From assembly GCA_900767385.1 (NCBI GenBank), contig CAAFYY010000030.1:1-21080 (forward strand): a DNA stretch of 21,080 bases. The letters are read 5' to 3'. This document shows positions 7,071 through 14,233 of this stretch, in pieces (position 1 is the stretch's first letter; every line of letters begins with the position of its first letter). The notes beneath the pieces were generated by a model. The model saw only the letters and a program-made list of their open reading frames with translations, did not search any database and had not been told where the DNA came from. The translations under genes and the position numbers were made by a program. The DNA is from Bacteroidales bacterium (GTDB lineage: Bacteria > Bacteroidota > Bacteroidia > Bacteroidales > Paludibacteraceae).

Positions 7071-8012
7071 TTAGAGCAGATAGTGTGAACTGATTGACTG
7101 ATTGTTGTAAACGCTTTGGATAGCGTCGGCGAAGATGCCTGCGATAGAGATCACATGAATCTTCTTGCACTCGTCCTCTTTGCAAGGGATGGAGTCGGTG
7201 CAGATGAGCTCCTCGAGGGCTGAGTTGTTGAGGTTCTCATAAGCCTTGCCTGAGAGCACAGGGTGTGTGACAACGGCACGTACGCTTTTTGCGCCATTCT
7301 CCATCATGAGGTTGGCTGCTTTGCAGAGTGTGCCAGCGGTGTCGGCCATGTCGTCGATGATGACAACGTTCTTGCCTTTCACGTCGCCGATGATGCGCAT
7401 ATCGCTGACAACATTGGCTTTCTCGCGGGTCTTGTGACAGAGAACCAGCGGTGCTTCGAGGTGCTTGGCGTAGGTGCTTGCGCGTTTGGAACCGCCGACG
7501 TCTGGAGAAGCGATCACGAGATCCTCGAGGTTCAGGCTGCGGATGAATGGCACGAACACTGAAGAAGCGTAGAGGTGGTCAACTGGAACATTGAAGAAAC
7601 CTTGAATCTGGTCGGCATGGAGGTCCATGGTGATGATACGGTCAACACCAGCTGCGCTGAGGAGGTCGGCCATCAATTTTGCGCCGATAGAGACACGTGG
7701 TTTGTCCTTGCGATCCTGACGAGCCCAACCGAAGTATGGGATAACGGCAATGATTTTGTAGGCAGAAGCACGTTTTGCGGCGTCAATCATCAAGAGCAAC
7801 TCCATCAGATTGTCTGCGTTAGGACAAGTGGATTGCACGATATAAACGTAGCGGCCGCGGACGGTTTCGTTGTACCATACGGCAAATTCGCCATCTGAGA
7901 ATTGTTGAGTTGTTGAGTTGCCAAGGTTTGTGTTCAAGAGTTCGCAAATCTTGTCAGCCAGATACTTACTCTTCCTTCCCGAAAAGATTTTGTATGGAAG
8001 TTCTGTTGGCAT
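7071..8012 (-). CDS. prs: Ribose-phosphate pyrophosphokinase
   Basis: PRPP synthetase, 313 residues, makes phosphoribosyl pyrophosphate from ribose 5-phosphate and ATP for nucleotide, His and Trp synthesis in the cytosol. Visible features are the flexible-loop and ATP-binding segment FGWARQDRKD (94-103), His132 in DLHADQIQGFF, and the PRPP-binding loop VVIIDDMADTAGT (216-228). The frame stays open up to 8171, but the family start MPTELPYKIFSGRKS corresponds to the ATG at 8012. The upstream residues are unlike any Prs, and the -7 box at 8081-8088 lies inside that extension. It is a single-gene unit with its own terminator. Confidence 0.96.
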   Translation of the reverse strand: MPTELPYKIFSGRKSKYLADKICELLNTNLGNSTTQQFSDGEFAVWYNETVRGRYVYIVQSTCPNADNLMELLLMIDAAKRASAYKIIAVIPYFGWARQDRKDKPRVSIGAKLMADLLSAAGVDRIITMDLHADQIQGFFNVPVDHLYASSVFVPFIRSLNLEDLVIASPDVGGSKRASTYAKHLEAPLVLCHKTREKANVVSDMRIIGDVKGKNVVIIDDMADTAGTLCKAANLMMENGAKSVRAVVTHPVLSGKAYENLNNSALEELICTDSIPCKEDECKKIHVISIAGIFADAIQSVYNNQSISSHYLL

Positions 8013-8080
8013 GTTTGTGTGTGTTTGTATAGGAATACTTTTTGTTTGTTCGCAAATTTGTGCATTATCTAAATGCGTTG

Positions 8081-8088
8081 CAAAGGTA
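8081..8088 (-). promoter_or_regulatory. -7 box upstream of prs
   Basis: TACCTTTG on the minus strand, 68 bases before the prs ATG. No TTG lies at the right distance upstream. The leader would be about 60 bases and is A/T-rich with repeated GTTTGT/ACAAAC words. Confidence 0.5.
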
Positions 8089-8166
8089 ACACTTTTCGTT
8101 GGTTTTTTACGATTTTTTTGCCAACAATTATCGCAACTTCCCCAGACGATTTTGTTGTCTCGGTAA

Positions 8167-8220
8167 AACACTGGGCTTGACCCCTTCGGAGGTGGTGTTG
8201 CTCCCGCCGTCGACCGACGG
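8167..8220. other. GC-rich structured spacer between prs and the export operon
   Basis: Two potential stems lie between the divergent promoters. AACAC (8167-8171) can pair with GTGTT (8195-8199), enclosing CCTTCGGAGG. CCGTC (8207-8211) pairs with GACGG (8216-8220) around GACC. The local composition is richer in G and C than the flanking A/T-rich promoter DNA. No promoter reading through it is visible, so its role is unknown; it may be a protein-binding site, a remnant or a small RNA. Confidence 0.3.
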
Positions 8221-8263
8221 AAAAGACTATGTTTTTTCTGTTCATATTTATTTTAAGTTGTAT

Positions 8264-8293
8264 TTGCGTTTTGAAAAAATGGTTGTAACTTTG
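8264..8293 (+). promoter_or_regulatory. Promoter of the polysaccharide export operon
   Basis: TTG (8264-8266), then a 19-base spacer, then TAACTTTG (8286-8293): a complete Bacteroidota housekeeping promoter. Transcription should start near 8300, about 23 bases before the first ATG of the operon. Confidence 0.8.
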
Positions 8294-8322
8294 TACTCCC
8301 AATTTTATACCTACTATAACCG

Positions 8323-9093
8323 ATGGATAGACTAAGGTATCTGCTTTATATACTGATAGTTGTTGTGATGTGCTCGTGCGTGACGCGACGCAATTACAAC
8401 TATTTGCAGGAGAGAACGTCGCTCCCGCAATACGACTCTGTGGCCTTTGAGGAGTATGTACTCCAACGTGGCGACTACCTCGACATACGCGTCAACTCCA
8501 TGTTGAAGGACGATGAGGCGCTCTTCAACAACGGCTCACGTTCCAACCGACTGACTGGCGACAACGCCCACTCGCGCCTCTATCTCTATCTTGTGGAGGA
8601 GGATGGCACCATCAAGTTCCCTTATGTGGGTAAAGTCTCCGTGCTTGGCAAGACCTTGCGTCAAGTGAAGCAGCATCTGGAGACCTCGCTGGCCGATATG
8701 ATGAACTCCTTCTCGGTTGATGTTCGTCTGGCCAACGCTACCTTCTCCGTCATCGGCGAGAGCGGCGCGGGACGCTATTCTATCCCAAAGGAGAAACTGA
8801 ACATCTTCCAGGCACTGGCCATGAGCGGCGACCTCTCCGAATATTCCGACCGCACAAAAATCAAACTCATCCGCCAGACCACCAACGGAGCCATCGTCAA
8901 GGAGTTTGACCTCCGCAGTCGCACCATCATCGACTCCGAATACTATTACATCCAACCCAACGATGTGATATATGTTCAGTTTGCCGATGCCAAGTTCTTT
9001 GGCGTTCAGCATGTGACGGGTTTGATTTCGACTATCTTGTCGACCGTTTCTGTCGGCATGCTCGTGTGGGGATTGGTTGAACGATTTAAATAA
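8323..9093 (+). CDS. Wza-like polysaccharide export outer-membrane lipoprotein (copy 1)
   Basis: 256 residues. An N-terminal hydrophobic stretch ends in a Cys-rich lipobox-like site (MCSC, Cys19 most likely lipidated). The polysaccharide export (PES) domain follows (YVLQRGDYLDIRVNS, then FPYVGKVSVLGKTLRQVKQHLE) and then an SLBB-like domain with KLNIFQALAMSGDLSEYSDR and YYIQPNDVIYVQ. A hydrophobic C-terminal segment (about 230-250) may be a membrane helix, as in other Bacteroidota members. Such proteins form the outer-membrane channel for capsule or exopolysaccharide together with a Wzc-type partner, encoded two genes downstream. It shares most motifs with the next gene, so the pair looks like a tandem duplication. 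Confidence 0.88.
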   Translation: MDRLRYLLYILIVVVMCSCVTRRNYNYLQERTSLPQYDSVAFEEYVLQRGDYLDIRVNSMLKDDEALFNNGSRSNRLTGDNAHSRLYLYLVEEDGTIKFPYVGKVSVLGKTLRQVKQHLETSLADMMNSFSVDVRLANATFSVIGESGAGRYSIPKEKLNIFQALAMSGDLSEYSDRTKIKLIRQTTNGAIVKEFDLRSRTIIDSEYYYIQPNDVIYVQFADAKFFGVQHVTGLISTILSTVSVGMLVWGLVERFK

Positions 9094-9104
9094 GGAGGAG
9101 CACG

Positions 9105-9914
9105 ATGAGATACAATATATATAATATAGTAAAGCGAATGGCCTTCTGTTTGGTGATGATGGCCCTGCTGACCAGCTGCTACTCCCGTCGCGCCAACGGA
9201 TACCTCCAAGACCGCGCCAGCTTACCAACCTACGAACGCGGCGTCTACGAAGAGTATCGTCTCCGCCCTTACGACGAACTGGTGATGCGTGTCATCAGCA
9301 GCAAGAAAGACGTCGTGTCGCTCTTCCCACAGATACAGAATCTCGGTTCAAACACCACCAACTCATTCACCTATACCATCTACCCTGACGGCACTGCCGA
9401 CCTCCCACACCTCCCAGGTGTGTCGCTGGCTGGCAAGACGCTCCGTGAGGCAGAGACCTATGTTGAACAGCAGTTGCAAGGCTTTGCCGACGACATCACT
9501 GTGAAACTCGCCTTGAACACGAGCACCTATTGCGTTATCGGTACCGCACGTCGCGGCTACTTCCCAATCTACAAGGAGCGCCTCACCATCTTCCAGGCGT
9601 TGGCAGCCTCTGGCGATATCTCCGAGACCGCCGACTTCTCTGAAGTGAAAATCATACGCGAGACACCCGAAGGAACGAAAATCAAGACCTTCGACATCCG
9701 CTCCCTCTCCATCCTCGACTCTGAATACTACTATGTATATCCCAATGATATCATCTATGTGGACCTCTCCCCGAAACGCTTCTGGGCAGCATCGTCCTAC
9801 TCCAATGTCATTGGCATCATCTCCTCCTCTGTCGGCTTCGTGGCCACGATGACCAACCTCGTGCTCCAACTCCGACAGGCCAGTCTGAATAACTCAAACC
9901 AATCTGCCAAATAA
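9105..9914 (+). CDS. Wza-like polysaccharide export outer-membrane lipoprotein (copy 2)
   Basis: 269 residues with a good lipobox (LLTSC, Cys25). The motif series matches the preceding gene: YLQDRASLPTYERGVYEEYRLRP here against YLQERTSLPQYDSVAFEEYVLQR in copy 1 (compared in shorter blocks), then ERLTIFQALAASGDI and SEYYYVYPNDIIYVD. A C-terminal hydrophobic segment follows (SNVIGIISSSVGFVATM). It starts 11 bases after copy 1. AAGGAGG at 9092-9098 is a strong Shine-Dalgarno sequence, rare in this phylum. The two copies are clearly diverged, so they may form a mixed channel or serve different glycans; that is inference. Confidence 0.88.
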   Translation: MRYNIYNIVKRMAFCLVMMALLTSCYSRRANGYLQDRASLPTYERGVYEEYRLRPYDELVMRVISSKKDVVSLFPQIQNLGSNTTNSFTYTIYPDGTADLPHLPGVSLAGKTLREAETYVEQQLQGFADDITVKLALNTSTYCVIGTARRGYFPIYKERLTIFQALAASGDISETADFSEVKIIRETPEGTKIKTFDIRSLSILDSEYYYVYPNDIIYVDLSPKRFWAASSYSNVIGIISSSVGFVATMTNLVLQLRQASLNNSNQSAK

Positions 9915-9938
9915 TTTTGGCGTAGTTGACTCATTATA

Positions 9939-12368
9939 ATGGAAGAAAACAACAATAATAACTACGGACAGAACGAGGCGTTTACAGAAGAATCCTCCTC
10001 CTCTTTCGATATCATGGTGTGGGTGGCACGATTCGTACACTACTGGTACCTCTTCGTGCTTGCAGCGTTAGTGGCGCTCTCTATGGCTTATATCAAAAAC
10101 CGTAAGTGGATGCCGAACTACCTGAGCGAAACCAAGGTGATGGTGTCGTCCAACACTTCCAAGGAATATGCTTTCATGCAGGGCTTCTCGGCTTCCGGCT
10201 ACAACAACAACACCGACGTGCTGCTGATGCTTAAGAGTTATGAGATGATGCGTAAGGCGGTGCAGCAGATGCCCCGTCTCTGCGTCGACTACTATAACCT
10301 CGGCCGATTCAAACAGCGCTCACTCTACGAGAACCCACCTATCCAGATGGAGATACTCAGTTTGGGTCGCGACGCTTATTACTACGATTATAAGTTTGAG
10401 GGACTGAAAGGAAACAAATTCCGCATCACTGCGATGAGCGGCAAGGACGAGGTGTTCAATCTCGACGGCGTCTACGGCAAACCTGTCGGCAATGAGGTCT
10501 TCTCCATCTCGGTGGAGTCGCTCATGGGCGACTTGAGCAAGAAATCGTTCGGCTTCCGTTTCCGCTCTGAGGAATCGCTGATCAACGAGTTTGCCTCACG
10601 CATCAACGCCTCACTCGTCAACGACCGCTCTTCTATCATCAGCATCTCGCTGGTCAGCAACGACGTGGCTCGCGACATGGACTTCCTCAACACGCTCGAC
10701 ACCACCTTCCTTGCCGACAACCTCGAGGAGAAGAACCGTGAGGCGGTGCGCACCATCGAGTTTATCGACGACCAATTGGTCTATCTCGGCGACTCGCTCA
10801 GCGTGGCAGAAAGCGGCATGCGCAACTACCGCGTGTCTCACAATATCCTTGATATCAACTCCTATTCTCAAGAACTGATTGCCAAGTCGAATGCCTTGGA
10901 CAAGAGACGCTTTGAGTTGGATAATAAAGATAAGTATTTCCGCTACCTTGCCGACTACCTCTCTCACGGTACTGAGGACGAGAACGCATTGGTGGCTCCT
11001 TCAAGCCTTGGTGTGGCCGACCCTACACTGCTTAGTCTGGTCGATCAGTACAACGCCATCCAGACCAAACGCATGGATGTGGGTCCGAAGAACCCGAACT
11101 ACGAGGTCTACACCAAACAGATGGCCCACATCCGTCAGTCGCTGTTGGAGGTGCTCAACAACGTGAAACAAGTCTATCGTTTGGAGCGCAACAGCTTCAA
11201 CTCGGAGGTCTCCAAGCTCAACCTTGAGATGAGCCAGCTCCCGGAGAAGCAGCAGCGCATGATCAACTACGAACGTCAGTATAAGATCAACGACTCCTAC
11301 TACACCTTCCTGCTTCAGAAGCGATTCGAATCGCAGATCCGCAAGGTGTCCAACACCACAGACTATCGCATCCTTCAGGAGGCTCGCGTGCTGAATGTCA
11401 CCAACGGCGGCACCAAGTCGAAGGTCTACATGATGTACCTCTTGATTGGTTTGTTGCTCCCTTCAATCTTTGTTGTGTTGAAAGAGTTCTTCTCATTGAC
11501 CGTTCGTACCTCCATCGACGTGGAACGCATCACGAAATTCCCAATTCTTGGCGAGGTCATCCACCAACATATCAGTCGCAGAACAATTGCTCCTGTCGAC
11601 TACCCGAACTCTGTCTTCGTTGAGTCGCTCCGTACCCTGCGTACCCGTATCGAGTTCATCTTGAAACGTAAGGCGCCGATGATGATCTCTGTGACCTCCA
11701 CCGAGTCTGGCGACGGCAAGACCTACTTCTCTGCCAACTTCGCTGCAACCTACGGCTTGATGAGTCACGACACCATCCTTGTCGACTTCGACTTGCGCAA
11801 ACCATCACAGCGCGGTCTCCTTGGCTTCAAAGACGTCAATATCGGCTCCGTCGACTATATGATTGGCAACTACACCCTGGACGAAGTCATCATCAAAGAC
11901 ACAAAATACGGTTTCGACTTCCTTCCTGTCGGCACCGTCCCTCCAGACCCTGCCGAGATGATTCGTTCCAAAGTGTGCACCGACATGCTCGAAGAGCTGA
12001 AGAAACGCTACAGCTATGTCATCGTCGACACCAGTCCTCTGGGTCTTGTGCCAGATGCCTACGCTTTGATGCCAATCTGCGACATCAACCTCTTGGTGGT
12101 TCGCAGTGCCAAAACCAGCTACTCTGGCTTCAAGGCATTCATCAAACAATTGCAGAAAGATAGTGTTCCAAACCTCCATATTGTGGTTAACGACGTCAAC
12201 CATCGCAAGCTCTCCGGCTACGGTTACGGCTATGGTTACGGCTACGGTTACGGCTATGGTTACGGAAATAATCACTATTACAACGAAGAAATCATTGAGG
12301 AAAGTCGTCTCGTGAAACTCAGAAGAAAGGTTTTTGAGAAATATCTCTCCAAAAATGGTAAATTGTAA
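9939..12368 (+). CDS. Wzc-like polysaccharide co-polymerase / tyrosine autokinase
   Basis: 809 residues. A Wzz-type chain-length domain is framed by two membrane helices (about 28-48 and 496-515), with a long periplasmic, coiled-coil-rich middle. The cytoplasmic BY-kinase domain has Walker A SGDGKT (590-595), Walker A' ILVDFDLRK (613-621) and Walker B YVIVDTSP (Asp697). The tail contains eight Gly-Tyr pairs (760-775) and then HYY, the autophosphorylated tyrosine cluster expected of this family. Wzc partners bind Wza-type channels and control polymer length through cycles of Tyr phosphorylation, which fits the two upstream lipoprotein genes. The ATG is 24 bases past copy 2. No cognate phosphatase, glycosyltransferase, flippase or polymerase is in the window. 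Confidence 0.93.
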   Translation: MEENNNNNYGQNEAFTEESSSSFDIMVWVARFVHYWYLFVLAALVALSMAYIKNRKWMPNYLSETKVMVSSNTSKEYAFMQGFSASGYNNNTDVLLMLKSYEMMRKAVQQMPRLCVDYYNLGRFKQRSLYENPPIQMEILSLGRDAYYYDYKFEGLKGNKFRITAMSGKDEVFNLDGVYGKPVGNEVFSISVESLMGDLSKKSFGFRFRSEESLINEFASRINASLVNDRSSIISISLVSNDVARDMDFLNTLDTTFLADNLEEKNREAVRTIEFIDDQLVYLGDSLSVAESGMRNYRVSHNILDINSYSQELIAKSNALDKRRFELDNKDKYFRYLADYLSHGTEDENALVAPSSLGVADPTLLSLVDQYNAIQTKRMDVGPKNPNYEVYTKQMAHIRQSLLEVLNNVKQVYRLERNSFNSEVSKLNLEMSQLPEKQQRMINYERQYKINDSYYTFLLQKRFESQIRKVSNTTDYRILQEARVLNVTNGGTKSKVYMMYLLIGLLLPSIFVVLKEFFSLTVRTSIDVERITKFPILGEVIHQHISRRTIAPVDYPNSVFVESLRTLRTRIEFILKRKAPMMISVTSTESGDGKTYFSANFAATYGLMSHDTILVDFDLRKPSQRGLLGFKDVNIGSVDYMIGNYTLDEVIIKDTKYGFDFLPVGTVPPDPAEMIRSKVCTDMLEELKKRYSYVIVDTSPLGLVPDAYALMPICDINLLVVRSAKTSYSGFKAFIKQLQKDSVPNLHIVVNDVNHRKLSGYGYGYGYGYGYGYGYGNNHYYNEEIIEESRLVKLRRKVFEKYLSKNGKL
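12216..12263 (+). repeat. 24-bp tandem duplication encoding Gly-Tyr repeats
   Basis: Two perfect copies of a 24-bp unit (12216-12239 and 12240-12263), each encoding (Gly-Tyr)x4 with the codon order GGC TAC GGT TAC GGC TAT GGT TAC. Each unit is itself four 6-bp GGYTAY repeats. It is in frame with the kinase gene and prone to slippage, which would add or remove tyrosines in steps of one or four without breaking the frame. Confidence 0.95.
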
Positions 12369-12369
12369 A

Positions 12370-12384
12370 ACACTGAAACAGTGT
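12370..12384 (+). terminator. Weak hairpin after the tyrosine kinase gene
   Basis: ACACTG and CAGTGT form a 6-bp stem with an AAA loop, two bases after the stop codon and followed by ATTATATAAG. The U run is poor, so this is at best a weak terminator. Confidence 0.35.
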
Positions 12385-12432
12385 ATTATATAAGCGCAAA
12401 AAGGTGAAATAAAACTTTGTTATCCCAAAAAT

Positions 12433-12463
12433 TTGGTGGGAGAAGAAAAAAGTTGTACCTTTG
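12433..12463 (+). promoter_or_regulatory. Promoter of rpmB-rpmG
   Basis: TTG (12433-12435), a 20-base spacer, then TACCTTTG (12456-12463). It separates the ribosomal protein genes from the upstream export operon. The leader is about 40 bases and A/T-rich. Confidence 0.8.
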
Positions 12464-12510
12464 CGCACTCAAAATGTGAAATGTAAAACGATTAAATGAT
12501 ATAAAGTCAA

Positions 12511-12771
12511 ATGTCAAAGATTTGTCAGATAACAGGTAAGAAGGCGCTCGGTGGAAACAACGTTTCTCACTCAAAGCGTCATACAAAACGCACGTTTGAT
12601 GTGAATCTGTTCTATAAGAAATTCTTCTATGTAGAAGAAGATTGCTGGATCATGCTCCGCATTTCAGCAGCAGGTTTGCGCACCATCAACAAGAAAGGTC
12701 TTGACGCAGCAATAAAAGATGCTATCGCTAAAGGATACCTTAACATCAACGATATCAAAGTTATTGCGTAA
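12511..12771 (+). CDS. rpmB: 50S ribosomal protein L28
   Basis: 86 residues. The L28 signature is clear: MSKICQITGKKALGGNNVSHSKRHTKR at the start (in two blocks), then the RISAAGLRTINKKGLDAAI helix region. L28 is a small structural protein of the large ribosomal subunit. It opens the L28-L33-DUF4295 operon and has no Shine-Dalgarno sequence. Confidence 0.97.
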   Translation: MSKICQITGKKALGGNNVSHSKRHTKRTFDVNLFYKKFFYVEEDCWIMLRISAAGLRTINKKGLDAAIKDAIAKGYLNINDIKVIA

Positions 12772-12787
12772 ATAGGAGGAAAGTATC

Positions 12788-12976
12788 ATGTCTAAGAAAC
12801 AAAAAGACGCACGCGTACAAGTGATTTTGGAATGCACTGAGCATAAGGAAAGCGGTATGCCAGGCACATCACGCTACATCACGATGAAGAATCGTAAGAA
12901 CACTCCAGGCCGTTTGGAGTTGAAGAAGTACAACCCTATCCTGAAAAGGGTCACTGTTCACAGAGAAATTAAATAA
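12788..12976 (+). CDS. rpmG: 50S ribosomal protein L33
   Basis: 62 residues with the L33 core VILECTEHKESG, RYITMKNRKNTPGRLELKKY and NPILKRVTVHREIK. It lacks the CxxC pairs of zinc-binding L33 forms (only one Cys), so it is the zinc-independent type. It lies 16 bases after rpmB. AGGAGGA (12774-12780) is a good Shine-Dalgarno sequence at the normal distance, unusual for this phylum. Confidence 0.97.
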   Translation: MSKKQKDARVQVILECTEHKESGMPGTSRYITMKNRKNTPGRLELKKYNPILKRVTVHREIK

Positions 12977-12988
12977 TTAGCATAGACC

Positions 12989-13141
12989 ATGGCAAAGAAA
13001 GTAGTTGCTACCTTGCAAAAAGGTGAAGGACGTGGCTTCTCAAAAGTTATCAAAATGGTGAAGTCACCAAAAACTGGCGCCTATGTTTTTCAGGAAGAAA
13101 TGATTCAGAATGAAAAAGTAAAGGATTACTTTGCAAAATAA
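12989..13141 (+). CDS. DUF4295 small basic protein
   Basis: A 50-residue basic protein that begins MAKKVVATLQKGEGRGFSKV and continues with IKMVKSPKTGAYVFQEEM, ending VKDYFAK. I recognise it as the Bacteroidota-specific DUF4295 family, which sits beside rpmG in this phylum. The function is not known. Its size, charge and constant position behind L28 and L33 suggest a ribosome-associated protein, but that is inference. It starts 12 bases after rpmG and is followed by the operon terminator. Confidence 0.92.
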   Translation: MAKKVVATLQKGEGRGFSKVIKMVKSPKTGAYVFQEEMIQNEKVKDYFAK

Positions 13142-13162
13142 GTAGCCTCTCTCAATAGGCAT

Positions 13163-13203
13163 AAACGCTCCCTTGTCGCTGATTTTAGCCCAAGGGAGCG
13201 TTT
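13163..13203 (+). terminator. Terminator of the rpmB-rpmG-DUF4295 operon
   Basis: AAACGCTCCCTTG (13163-13175) and CAAGGGAGCGTTT (13191-13203) form a perfect 13-bp stem with a 15-base loop, 21 bases past the DUF4295 stop. The U tract (TTTGTTG) is interrupted but adequate. Confidence 0.8.
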
Positions 13204-13204
13204 G

Positions 13205-13235
13205 TTGTGCAAAACCGAAATTTTTCGTATCTTTG
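13205..13235 (+). promoter_or_regulatory. Promoter of ftsY operon
   Basis: TTG (13205-13207), a 20-base spacer, then TATCTTTG (13228-13235). The -33 element begins two bases after the upstream terminator stem, so the two units are packed back to back. The leader is about 23 bases. Confidence 0.78.
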
Positions 13236-13264
13236 TCTCGCATTGATTTCCAAAGATTATTCTA

Positions 13265-14233
13265 ATGGGTTTATTTAACAAGTGGTTCTCTAAAGAGAAA
13301 AAAGAAGTCTTGGACCAGGGCCTGGAGAAGACTAAACGTAGTGTTTTTGAGAAGATTTCGCATGCCATCGTCGGCAAATCGAAGGTTGACGATGAGGTGT
13401 TGGATAGTCTTGAAGAAGCGTTGGTAAGTTCTGATGTCGGCGTAGACACTACCGTCCGTATCATCGAACGCATTGAACAACGTGTAGAAAAAGACAAATA
13501 CGTAGGCACATCCGAACTCTTTACGATCCTCAAAGAAGAGATTGCAGCTCTCCTTGCTGAGTCGGAGACCAACGGTTTCGTCTCTTTCAGCGACGAACTC
13601 CCAGCCAGACCGTATGTCATCCTCGTGGTCGGCGTCAACGGCGTCGGCAAGACGACAACCATCGGCAAACTCGCCTACCAGTTCAAGAAAGCGGGTAAGA
13701 AGGTCTATCTCGGCGCTGCCGATACCTTCCGCGCTGCCGCTGTCGATCAGCTCTGCATCTGGGGCGAACGTGTTGGCGTGCCGGTAGTGAAACAGGCGAT
13801 GGGCGCCGACCCTGCCTCTGTGGCTTACGACACCCTTGCTTCTGCTCAGGCCAACGACGCTGATGTCGTGATCATCGATACCGCGGGTCGTCTTCATAAC
13901 AAAGTAAACCTGATGAACGAACTCTCCAAAATCTCCAAGGTGCTGGGTCGTCTCTCCCCTTCAGCGCCAGACGAGGTGTTGCTCGTGTTGGATGGCTCAA
14001 CAGGTCAGAACGCTTACGAGCAAGCGAAGCAGTTCAGCAAGGTGACCAACATCACCTCTTTGGCAATCACCAAACTGGACGGCACTGCCAAGGGCGGCGT
14101 CGTCATCGGCATCTCCGACCAATTCAAGATTCCGGTAAAATATATCGGTCTCGGCGAGGGAATGACAGACTTGCAGCCATTCGACAAATTCGAATTTGTG
14201 GAGTCGCTGCTTCCTGATAATTTGAAAGATTGA
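13265..14233 (+). CDS. ftsY: Signal recognition particle receptor FtsY
   Basis: 322 residues. FtsY is the SRP receptor GTPase that delivers ribosome-nascent chains to the Sec translocon at the inner membrane. The NG domain is complete: helical N domain with MGLFNKWFSKEKKEV at the start, then GVNGVGKTTT (P-loop, 123-132), DTAGR (205-209) and TKLDG (269-273), and the C-terminal GLGEGMTDLQPFD. It has only a very short N-terminal A region, as is usual outside the Enterobacteria. Its stop codon overlaps the start of rimO, so the two are probably translationally coupled. Confidence 0.97.
   Translation: MGLFNKWFSKEKKEVLDQGLEKTKRSVFEKISHAIVGKSKVDDEVLDSLEEALVSSDVGVDTTVRIIERIEQRVEKDKYVGTSELFTILKEEIAALLAESETNGFVSFSDELPARPYVILVVGVNGVGKTTTIGKLAYQFKKAGKKVYLGAADTFRAAAVDQLCIWGERVGVPVVKQAMGADPASVAYDTLASAQANDADVVIIDTAGRLHNKVNLMNELSKISKVLGRLSPSAPDEVLLVLDGSTGQNAYEQAKQFSKVTNITSLAITKLDGTAKGGVVIGISDQFKIPVKYIGLGEGMTDLQPFDKFEFVESLLPDNLKD

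Noticed and set aside
8013..8171. A longer start for prs at 8171
   Set aside because: The extra 53 residues match no Prs and cross the -7 box at 8081-8088; the family N-terminus starts at 8012.
8069..8302. A 77-codon open frame on the minus strand with an Arg/Gln/His-rich middle
   Set aside because: It covers two promoters and the structured spacer and has no recognisable start signal or domain; I treat it as chance.
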